This document shows positions 1-5,595 of a DNA stretch of 5,595 nucleotides, one piece after another. The notes beneath the pieces are model-generated. The model was given only the letters and a program-made list of their open reading frames with translations. It had not been told where the DNA came from and ran no database searches. The stretch spans positions 1 to 5,595 of the forward strand of contig NZ_CALEVF010000184.1 of the NCBI RefSeq assembly GCF_937920395.1, given 5' to 3'. The DNA is from an uncultured Clostridium sp. GTDB lineage: Bacteria > Bacillota > Clostridia > Clostridiales > Clostridiaceae. Both the position numbers and the translations under genes were made by a program. How positions within the stretch are numbered: the first letter of the stretch is position 1; each line of letters starts with the position of its first letter.

Positions 1-2054
1 GTAGGCACTAAAAACGCTACTTGTTTACCATCCATAACAGCTTTAAAAGCTGCTCTAACGGCAACTTCCGTTTTGCCATATCCAACATCTCCACATATTA
101 GCCTATCCATTGGTTTATCCGATTCCATATCTTTTTTTATTTCCTTAATTGCTATTAATTGATCTGGGGTTTCATCAAATGGGAATTCATCTTCAAATTG
201 TTTTTGCCATACAGTATCTTTGCTATATTTATGTCCCTTAAGTGTAGCCCTAGTAGCATAAAGTTTTACCAAATCTTCTGCAATATCTGCAATTGAATTT
301 TTAACTTTATTCTTAGCCTTAACCCATTCCGCTCCACCTAATTTACTGATTTTAGGAGCCTTACCTTCACTCCCAATGTATTTTTGCACCAAATCTAATT
401 GTTCCACTGGAACATAAAGTGTATCTCCAGAATTATAACTAAGATCTAAATAATCTCTTTTATGACCATGGACCTCCAACTGCTTAATTCCTTTGTATAC
501 TCCTATTCCATGGTTTACATGAACAACGTAGTCCCCCAATTTAAGTTCTGTAAAGCTTTTAAGTTTACTTGCTCCTTTTTTATGGGCACGACTAACAGTT
601 TTTCTTTTCGATCCACCAAAAACCTCTTTATCAGATATAATGCACAATTTTAGCTCTGGATATTCAAATCCTTTTAGTTGGTTTCCAAAAGTTACAACTA
701 CTTCCCCAAATTCAATTTTAGAAATACTATCCTTATAAACGCTTTCAATACCTTTATCCCTAAGCGTATCTATAAGCCGTTCCCCTCTAGTTCTTGTTCC
801 CGATAAAATTACAGTTTTATAACCCTTACTTTTTTTATCCTTTATATCATCAATAAGCATATCTAATTGGCCATGATAATTATAAATTGTAATTTGAGAA
901 AAAGATATTATAGATCTCGGCTTAAGCACTTTCGTAGTTTTAGCAATAGAATTTATTGTCATAACTTCAAGGGTTTCTAACTCCTCATATATACGTTGTT
1001 TATCAATTAACCCTTCTGCTTGCTTTGGAAGTATACTTCCCCTTCTTAAAGAAGTTTCATAATTCTCTTCAAACTCAAGGTACACACTGTCTAGTTTACC
1101 TTGGCATCTTTGTGCATCATCAACTACTATAAATGCTCCTGTCATATAATCTAAAAAAGTAGATGTAGTATCATAAAAATAAGGCATATAACTATCAACG
1201 TCTTTAAAACTACCTGTTTCTTTAAGTGCTTCTAAATTAATATTAACAAGTGACGTTATTCTTTCTCTAGCTTCTTTATCCTTTTTTTTATGTAAACTGC
1301 CAAGCATATTTTCCAAATCTTCCTTAATCCTATCATAACCTTTTTTTCTACTATCCTCAGTTAGTATAATTTCTTTTGCTGGAAATATTTCTATTTTTTT
1401 TATCTTATCTATACTTCTTTGGGTTTCACTATTAAACGTCCTTATAGAATCTATTTCATCGTCGTAAAGTTCTATCCTAAATGGCAACGCAGATATAGGA
1501 GGATATAAATCCATTATCCCTCCTCTTATACAAAATTCACCTTTAGTCTCTACCCTATCTACTCTCTCATATCCACACTGAATTAATTTTTCTGAAAAGG
1601 AGTTAAAATTTAAAGTACCCCCTACAGATAATTTGAACACATATTTTTGAAGCAAATCCATTGGTATATATGTAGCTGCTATTGCCTCTATACATGTAAT
1701 TATTATTTTCTTACCGCCTTCAGTAATTTTTTTCATTACCTTAAGTCTTTCCCATCTTAAATCTCCTGATACCGCATCCGCGTTATAAAATCCCATTTCT
1801 CTAGTTGGATAATAATACACGTCGTTTACATAAAAGGATAAATCCTCATAAATATTTTTAGCCTCTACATCACTATGAGTTAAAATCAACATAGATTTAT
1901 CTAATTGTTCATATACACCATTCACTAAATAACTCTTCGCTGATTCCGAAAGACCGTATACTCCAATTGGGTATGCCTTTTTTTCTATATTACTTAGTAT
2001 ATCTTTAAATTGATTACTTTCCTTTAAAGGCTTCATAAGCCCACTTAGTCTCAT
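1..2054 (-). CDS. mfd: Transcription-repair coupling factor Mfd, N-terminal 684 codons (C-terminus beyond window)
   Basis: Mfd is a cytoplasmic DNA translocase. It binds RNA polymerase stalled at DNA damage, pushes it off, and recruits UvrA for nucleotide excision repair. I translated this frame by hand and found it open from the ATG at 2054 to the window edge, where bases 1-2 begin codon 685. The family usually has about 1,150-1,180 residues, so roughly 500 are missing. Visible parts: a UvrB-like module at about 1-345, with YYYPTREMGFYNADAVSGD near 80-98 and RGGIMDLYPP at 177-186; a middle linker domain with ISDKEVFG at 474-481; the RNA-polymerase-interacting domain from about 505 (GDYVVHVNHGIGVYKG); KLGGAEWVKAKNKVK at 571-585; and the start of the RecG-like translocase with TPDQ (Q632) and Walker A GDVGYGKT at 655-662. 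The start is supported by GAGAGGT at 2061-2067, six bases upstream, and an in-frame TAA just before the ATG. It lies 61 bp after pth with no terminator between, so the two are probably co-transcribed. No frameshift or internal stop was seen. Confidence 0.98.
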   Translation of the reverse strand, partial: MRLSGLMKPLKESNQFKDILSNIEKKAYPIGVYGLSESAKSYLVNGVYEQLDKSMLILTHSDVEAKNIYEDLSFYVNDVYYYPTREMGFYNADAVSGDLRWERLKVMKKITEGGKKIIITCIEAIAATYIPMDLLQKYVFKLSVGGTLNFNSFSEKLIQCGYERVDRVETKGEFCIRGGIMDLYPPISALPFRIELYDDEIDSIRTFNSETQRSIDKIKKIEIFPAKEIILTEDSRKKGYDRIKEDLENMLGSLHKKKDKEARERITSLVNINLEALKETGSFKDVDSYMPYFYDTTSTFLDYMTGAFIVVDDAQRCQGKLDSVYLEFEENYETSLRRGSILPKQAEGLIDKQRIYEELETLEVMTINSIAKTTKVLKPRSIISFSQITIYNYHGQLDMLIDDIKDKKSKGYKTVILSGTRTRGERLIDTLRDKGIESVYKDSISKIEFGEVVVTFGNQLKGFEYPELKLCIISDKEVFGGSKRKTVSRAHKKGASKLKSFTELKLGDYVVHVNHGIGVYKGIKQLEVHGHKRDYLDLSYNSGDTLYVPVEQLDLVQKYIGSEGKAPKISKLGGAEWVKAKNKVKNSIADIAEDLVKLYATRATLKGHKYSKDTVWQKQFEDEFPFDETPDQLIAIKEIKKDMESDKPMDRLICGDVGYGKTEVAVRAAFKAVMDGKQVAFLVP

Positions 2055-2115
2055 GTTAACACCTCTCACTCATTACATAAATGTATCGATAGTATTTTAA
2101 TAAAATTACCTTCAT

Positions 2116-2679
2116 TTAGGCATTAAACCCATTAAACTGATTCATAGCCTCGCCACATCCTTTTTCGATTATAGTTTGTGTGGCCTGTATAGTCGCTTCA
2201 AACGTTTTTTCGACAAGTATTCTCTGCTCACTCGAAAATCTGCCTAAAACATGAGGTATTAGTGCTCTCTCTGGTTTTCCTACACCTATTTTTATTCTGA
2301 CAAATATGTCAGACGACAAATTCTCAATAATACTTTTTAAACCATTATGTCCACCAGCACTGCCTTTACTTCGTATTCTCAATTTACCTGCATCCAAACT
2401 AATATCATCATGTAATATGATGATATTTTCATTAGGAATCTTATAAAATGAAGATGCTTCGCGCACACTTTCCCCACTCAAGTTCATATATGTACTAGGT
2501 TTTAATAAAATAACTTTACTTGCCCCTATATTAATCTCTGCGCATACACCTTTAAATTTTATCCTATTTATCGATACATTATACTTATCTGCCATCAAAT
2601 CAATTACATCGAATCCTACATTATGTCTTGTATGTCTATATTCATCTCCTGGATTTCCCAGTCCAACTACTAAGTACAT
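2116..2679 (-). CDS. pth: Peptidyl-tRNA hydrolase (Pth), 187 aa
   Basis: Pth is a cytoplasmic esterase. It cleaves the ester bond of peptidyl-tRNAs that drop off ribosomes, freeing tRNA for reuse, and is normally essential in bacteria. With the start chosen here the protein is 187 residues, the family's usual size. It opens with the family signature (MYLVVGLGNPG) followed by TRHNVGF. By alignment from memory with E. coli Pth, catalytic H20 corresponds to H19, N10 to N9, M67/N68 to M65/N66 in STYMNLSG, D93 to D91 in LHDDI, and N114 to N112 in GSAGGHNGLKS. All are present, so the enzyme should be active. The frame extends upstream to a TTG at 2691, which would add four residues, but that TTG overlaps the GGAGGT ribosome binding site; the ATG at 2679 has normal spacing and gives the usual N-terminus. 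The stop is TAA. It follows htrA by about 125 bp, with its own promoter candidate between, and precedes mfd. Confidence 0.98.
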   Translation of the reverse strand: MYLVVGLGNPGDEYRHTRHNVGFDVIDLMADKYNVSINRIKFKGVCAEINIGASKVILLKPSTYMNLSGESVREASSFYKIPNENIIILHDDISLDAGKLRIRSKGSAGGHNGLKSIIENLSSDIFVRIKIGVGKPERALIPHVLGRFSSEQRILVEKTFEATIQATQTIIEKGCGEAMNQFNGFNA

Positions 2680-2683
2680 CATT

Positions 2684-2689
2684 ACCTCC
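2684..2689 (-). promoter_or_regulatory. Ribosome binding site of pth that decides the start
   Basis: GGAGGT lies on the minus strand at 2689-2684. The in-frame TTG at 2691-2689 shares a base with it, so it cannot be served by it. Of the two adjacent ATG codons, the one at 2682 is only one base from the site, while the one at 2679 is four bases away (five from GGAGG). The second ATG also gives the conserved MYLVVGLGNPG N-terminus, so 2679 is preferred. Confidence 0.85.
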
Positions 2690-2754
2690 AAATATTATTA
2701 TGCTTAGGCTATATCTCTATTACATAATTATTTTTTATTTACCTTTTTTATAAT

Positions 2755-2783
2755 ATTATACCAATAAGTGTTATAATCTACAA
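2755..2783 (-). promoter_or_regulatory. Candidate sigma-A promoter for pth-mfd
   Basis: On the minus strand there is a perfect -10 box TATAAT (2760-2755) with an extended TGG immediately upstream. A weak -35 element TTGTAG (2783-2778) sits 17 bp away, the ideal spacing. An extended -10 can compensate for a poor -35. Transcription would begin near 2748, leaving about 70 bases of leader before the pth ATG. The position in the htrA-pth gap suggests that pth and mfd can be transcribed separately from the genes upstream. AT-rich DNA often produces chance TATAAT matches, but the extended motif with correct spacing in an intergenic region makes this one credible. Confidence 0.6.
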
Positions 2784-2801
2784 CTATACATAAAAACACT
2801 T
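2766..2801. repeat. Inverted repeat, 7-bp arms, in the htrA-pth gap
   Basis: AAGTGTT at 2766-2772 and AACACTT at 2795-2801 are perfect complements separated by 22 bp. One arm lies between the -35 and -10 elements of the pth promoter candidate and the other upstream of the -35, with arm centres 29 bp apart. As RNA this would be a weak, AT-rich, long-loop hairpin just after the htrA stop, with no clean U-tract behind it, so it is a poor intrinsic terminator. It could be an operator or chance. Confidence 0.3.
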
Positions 2802-2804
2802 TAA

Positions 2805-4013
2805 TTAAGGTTCATTTGTAGCTTTTAGTTCAGACAAAGTTATGCTAACATCTTTAACTTTACCATTTCTTTGAACCTTACAATGCACGTTCCTTGCAAC
2901 TTTATATTTATCTAAGACATTGCTTAACTCTTCCATATTTTTAACGCGTACTCCACCTATTTGAGTTATAATATCAGTAGGCATAATTCCAGCTTTATCT
3001 GCCCCACTATTGTCCACAACTTCTTGCACATAGACTCCCTCCATACCATTATTTCCCACTGAAATGGCGGGCACTCCATAGATACCTATTGCAGGCCTTA
3101 TAACCTTACCATAGGTCATTAAATCGCTTATAATTTCTTTAGCTACATTTATGTTGATTGCAAACCCAACCCCATAAGCTTCACTACTTGAACTGATTTT
3201 CAAACTATTTATACCAATTACTTCTCCATTTATATTGCATAATGCCCCCCCACTATTTCCTTGATTTATAGTTGCATCAGTTTGTATTACTTTATATATG
3301 GTTTGCTCCCCAGTCTTCTTATCAACTATATTAACTTTTCTATCTAATGCACTTATTACCCCTGCAGTAACACCTCCTGAAAACTGTTCTCCTAGTGGAT
3401 TACCAATAGCAATAGCTATATCTCCAACATTAACCTTTGATGAATCGCCAAGTTTTGCTACAGGTAAATTACTAGCATCAACTTTTATAACTGCCAAATC
3501 TGATATAATATCAGTCCCTATTACCTTTGCTTTCAAAACCTTATAATTACTAAGTTTCACCTTTATATCTGTCGCATTTTCAATTACGTGATAATTAGTA
3601 ATAATAAATCCTTCACTTTTAAATATAATTCCAGAACCGCTGGCCTCAGGTGTTTCCTCTACACCGTCTACTTTTACACTTATACCAACTACTGTTGGTG
3701 ACACCTTTCTTGTAACATCAGAAATAGAGTTTACATATATGTCTTTATTGTTCTGTTCTAATTTACTCGTAGTTAAATCACCGCTAATATTTTCTTGTGA
3801 TTTATCTTTGTTAATAACATAATTTGCTGTAATTCCTCCAGAAAGGGCAGCTATTATAATAAAAAATACCACTTTTAAAAGTACTTTAAAGTAATTTCTT
3901 TTATTATTTTTTCTAAATTTAATTTCTCCAAAAATATCCTGACCTCTGTCTGCATTCTTCCACAAAGCATCTCTTATCTCTTCATTAAATTTATAGTTAT
4001 CCTTGTTATCCAT
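2805..4013 (-). CDS. Membrane-anchored HtrA/DegP-like serine protease with one PDZ domain, 402 aa
   Basis: This S1C-family (trypsin-fold) protease is expected to degrade or refold damaged proteins on the outer face of the membrane. The first 40 or so residues are polar and charged, ending in a basic stretch (RKNNKRN), and should be cytoplasmic. One hydrophobic segment at about 43-66 anchors the protein, leaving the rest outside. A low-complexity linker follows to about residue 98. The protease domain covers about 100-300 with a full triad: H142 in ITNYHV, D172 in SDLAVIKV and S254 in QGNSGGAL. The oxyanion and L1 region (IAIGNPLGEQFSGGVTAG) is intact. A single C-terminal PDZ domain spans about 303-398, including GVYVQEVVDNSGADKAGI at 326-343. 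Size and layout match Gram-positive HtrA proteins. Cys259, just after the catalytic serine loop, is an unusual residue there. The ATG start has AGGTGAT at 4023-4017. It follows the kinase by 87 bp, suggesting a link to envelope stress as with B. subtilis CssRS and HtrA. Which HtrA paralogue it is cannot be settled from sequence alone. Confidence 0.96.
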   Translation of the reverse strand: MDNKDNYKFNEEIRDALWKNADRGQDIFGEIKFRKNNKRNYFKVLLKVVFFIIIAALSGGITANYVINKDKSQENISGDLTTSKLEQNNKDIYVNSISDVTRKVSPTVVGISVKVDGVEETPEASGSGIIFKSEGFIITNYHVIENATDIKVKLSNYKVLKAKVIGTDIISDLAVIKVDASNLPVAKLGDSSKVNVGDIAIAIGNPLGEQFSGGVTAGVISALDRKVNIVDKKTGEQTIYKVIQTDATINQGNSGGALCNINGEVIGINSLKISSSSEAYGVGFAININVAKEIISDLMTYGKVIRPAIGIYGVPAISVGNNGMEGVYVQEVVDNSGADKAGIMPTDIITQIGGVRVKNMEELSNVLDKYKVARNVHCKVQRNGKVKDVSITLSELKATNEP

Positions 4014-4041
4014 AGTATCACCTGCCCTTCTTGTTATAATT

Positions 4042-4070
4042 ACAATATGGAAGTTTTAACGACTTATGAA
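4042..4070 (-). promoter_or_regulatory. Weak promoter candidate before htrA
   Basis: On the minus strand TTCATA (4070-4065) and TATTGT (4047-4042) each match four of six consensus bases and are separated by exactly 17 bp. Transcription would start near 4035, about 21 bases before the htrA ATG, just upstream of its ribosome binding site. An imperfect palindrome (4051-4065) falls mostly in the spacer. The gap holds no recognisable terminator, so htrA may instead, or also, be read through from the kinase gene. The element matches are weak for such AT-rich DNA. Confidence 0.25.
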
Positions 4071-4100
4071 ACTCTATTATATTTTTGGTCAAATTTAAAA

Positions 4101-5516
4101 TCATTCCACTTTCATTAAAGTAAACGTAAAATAAACCCCTTTATCCTTATTCTCGACCCATATGTCTTCCTGTAATTGAGTTATTATATTTCTAACTATA
4201 GCTAAACCAAGTCCAGTACTGTCTTTTGCTGTTCTAGCTTTGTCCGCTTTGTAAAACCTATCCCAAATATGCAATAAATCTTCTTCTGCTATTTGTGGAC
4301 CATCATTAAACACAGATATAAAAGCTTTTCTACCTTTAGTTTTTGAACTTATTTTTATTTTTCCACCCTCATTAACATATTTTATAGAATTATCCAATAA
4401 ATTTGTAATTACTTGCACTAGCCTATCTTTATCTCCAGCTACAAATAAATTATCTTCTTCGAAACACACATCTACAGAGGCACGTTTCTCTTTAATTTTT
4501 GTTTCATTTTTTATGACTGTAAGTCTAATTATCTCGTTAATATCCACTTTAATAATCTTTAAGCTAAACTCTCCAGCTTCAATTGCAGACATATCTAGTA
4601 AGTCGTTTACGAGTCTTGTTAATCTTTGAATTTCTTCATACGCAATCGATAAATAGTATTTTTCTTTTTCCTCTGGGATTACTCCATCAAGTATTCCTCC
4701 GATAAATCCCTTAATTGATGTTATAGGTGATCTAATTTCATGTGATACGTTTGAAATAAATTCGCGTCTGTTTTTTTCATTTTTCTCAACAGAATCCGCC
4801 ATAAAATTAAAAGTTTGAGCGAGTTCTCCGATCTCATCATTAGATTTTAAATAAACTCTCTTATTAACATCCCCATTAGATATTTTCCTAGCTACAGAAT
4901 TAATTTCGGCTAGTGGCTTTATAATTATCTTTTGAGAAAAGTAGTATATAACTATACAAGAAAATATTATTGCAAAAATAGCAGATATCCAAATTATTTC
5001 ATAAACACGTTTTAAAGGTGAACTTATTTCATCAATGGAATTATATAAAATTATTGAACCCTTAAAGCTGCCTTCTTCAGTCATTATCGGTGTACCATAC
5101 ACTCTTACAGTCTTGTCAAATATTCCTGCGTAAGGCCCTGTAATCTCGAACGTATGCCCCAGTCTGAGTTGCTTTAATTCTTCACCAAAAACTTGTTTTC
5201 CCATAAACTCCTTATGCTCTTTATTAGATACAGCATAAACATAACCAATACTATCTGTAAGCCATATATCTGACTTTATATACTTAGAAATTATGGTTAT
5301 TATATCATTTACTTGCTGCGACGTAGCATCGCCCTCCATATATTTCATAGCAATTCCTTGTATCATATATGACTTATCTAAAAATTGTTCTTTTCTTTGA
5401 TCAAAAAAATAATTTTGAAACCAATAAGATAAAAATGACGCAATAATTATTAGGCTCATAGATATTATAATAGTATAGGTTGCTAACATCTTAAAAAATA
5501 GCCCTTTTTTGACCAT
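4101..5516 (-). CDS. Membrane sensor histidine kinase (HAMP-HisKA-HATPase_c), 471 aa
   Basis: This is a complete class I two-component sensor kinase that autophosphorylates on a histidine and passes the phosphate to the response regulator encoded just upstream. Transmembrane helix 1 is at about 11-32. An extracytoplasmic sensor region of about 140 residues (33-172) includes IWLTDSIGYVYAVSN (84-98), which resembles the core of PAS-like/Cache folds. Helix 2 is at about 173-193 and a HAMP domain at about 194-247 (IIKPLAEI, NDEIGELAQTFN). The dimerisation domain carries the H-box SNVSHEIRSPITS with phospho-acceptor H259. The ATP-binding domain has N-box TNLLDNSIKY (N376), G1 box NDGPQI (D405), F-box WDRFYKADKAR and G2 box TGLGLAIVRNII (434-445). 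G1 lacks the second glycine of the textbook DxGxG pattern, but the other boxes are intact, so activity is expected. The ATG lies one base after the response regulator stop and uses GAGGTGA inside that gene. Content and proximity to htrA suggest a CssS-like secretion-stress sensor; the actual signal is unknown. Confidence 0.95.
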   Translation of the reverse strand: MVKKGLFFKMLATYTIIISMSLIIIASFLSYWFQNYFFDQRKEQFLDKSYMIQGIAMKYMEGDATSQQVNDIITIISKYIKSDIWLTDSIGYVYAVSNKEHKEFMGKQVFGEELKQLRLGHTFEITGPYAGIFDKTVRVYGTPIMTEEGSFKGSIILYNSIDEISSPLKRVYEIIWISAIFAIIFSCIVIYYFSQKIIIKPLAEINSVARKISNGDVNKRVYLKSNDEIGELAQTFNFMADSVEKNEKNRREFISNVSHEIRSPITSIKGFIGGILDGVIPEEKEKYYLSIAYEEIQRLTRLVNDLLDMSAIEAGEFSLKIIKVDINEIIRLTVIKNETKIKEKRASVDVCFEEDNLFVAGDKDRLVQVITNLLDNSIKYVNEGGKIKISSKTKGRKAFISVFNDGPQIAEEDLLHIWDRFYKADKARTAKDSTGLGLAIVRNIITQLQEDIWVENKDKGVYFTFTLMKVE

Positions 5517-5517
5517 T

Positions 5518-5595
5518 TTATTTCACCTCAAATTTATATCCTACTCCCCAAACAGTCTCAATCTGCCAATTTGGTCCACCTTGAAGCTTTTCTCT
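5518..5595 (-). CDS. OmpR/PhoB-family response regulator, last 25 codons (N-terminus beyond window)
   Basis: Only the extreme C-terminus is inside the window, and its first codon starts exactly at 5595. The 25 residues end in NWQIETVWGVGYKFEVK and then TAA. The pattern I-x-T-V-x-G-x-G-Y-x-F is the signature of the wing hairpin that closes the winged-helix DNA-binding domain of OmpR/PhoB-family response regulators. The receiver domain and recognition helix lie outside, so target specificity cannot be read. Its stop is one base from the start of the sensor kinase and the kinase's ribosome binding site lies within its last codons, so the two form a cognate, translationally coupled pair. Confidence 0.9.
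   Translation of the reverse strand, partial: REKLQGGPNWQIETVWGVGYKFEVK
5523..5529 (-). promoter_or_regulatory. Kinase ribosome binding site inside the response regulator gene
   Basis: GAGGTGA on the minus strand (5529-5523) is a strong Shine-Dalgarno match, six bases before the kinase ATG at 5516. It overlaps the last sense codons of the response regulator, so ribosomes terminating there are positioned to re-initiate on the kinase. This supports coupled synthesis and confirms the kinase start. Confidence 0.85.

Noticed and set aside
462..653. Plus-strand open frame of 63 codons
   Set aside because: It lies wholly inside the minus-strand mfd frame over its RNA-polymerase-interacting region, has no recognisable protein features, and is a shadow.
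1120..1136. VVDDAQR in Mfd as a possible degenerate helicase motif, suggesting a damaged gene
   Set aside because: The UvrB-like module of Mfd is known to have lost helicase activity, so a degenerate acidic motif there is normal for the family.
2074..2091. Small palindromes (TACAT-AA-ATGTA and TATCGATA) in the pth-mfd gap
   Set aside because: The stems are too short and AT-rich for a terminator, with no U-tract, and such palindromes are expected by chance here.
2055..2115. Short minus-strand frame of about 19 codons between pth and mfd, starting ATG right after the pth stop
   Set aside because: It has no ribosome binding site, no recognisable sequence, and ends over the mfd ribosome binding site; probably chance.
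3298..3546. Plus-strand open frame of 82 codons
   Set aside because: It is antisense to the conserved htrA protease domain, and its composition reflects the complementary codons; a shadow frame.
4076..4095. TATAAT and TTGACC motifs in the kinase-htrA gap on the minus strand
   Set aside because: They are individually good matches, but TTGACC is only about 5 bp upstream of TATAAT, so they cannot form one promoter, and neither has a good partner at 16-18 bp.

Overview
The window is AT-rich bacterial DNA with every gene on the minus strand, so transcription runs from base 5595 towards base 1. Codon use, strong GAGGTGA/GGAGGT-type ribosome binding sites, an HtrA with a cytoplasmic N-terminal tail, and a run of HtrA, peptidyl-tRNA hydrolase and transcription-repair coupling factor together suggest a low-GC Firmicute, most likely a Clostridium or close relative. 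The genus is inferred from overall character; there is no species-level marker in the window.

In transcription order: (1) the last 25 codons of an OmpR/PhoB-type response regulator (5518-5595), cut by the window edge; (2) a complete membrane sensor histidine kinase (4101-5516), one base after it and clearly co-transcribed; (3) an 87-bp gap and a complete membrane-anchored HtrA/DegP-like serine protease with one PDZ domain (2805-4013); (4) a 113-bp gap carrying a good promoter candidate, then peptidyl-tRNA hydrolase, pth (2116-2679); (5) a 61-bp gap and the first 684 codons of mfd (1-2054), cut by the left window edge just after the Walker A motif of its translocase.

The right half (response regulator, kinase, HtrA) looks like an envelope-stress module. 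Its layout recalls CssRS and HtrA of Bacillus subtilis, in which a two-component system senses misfolded secreted protein and raises HtrA synthesis. That is an analogy from gene order and domain content, not proof of orthology. The left half (pth, mfd) is housekeeping: Pth recycles peptidyl-tRNA, and Mfd clears stalled RNA polymerase and recruits excision repair. A separate promoter in front of pth would let these genes be expressed independently of the stress module.

I see no mobile element, CRISPR array, RNA gene or broken gene. No stretch over 300 bp lacks a gene. I did not find a convincing undescribed system; the findings are modest observations about regulation, start sites and the sensor.
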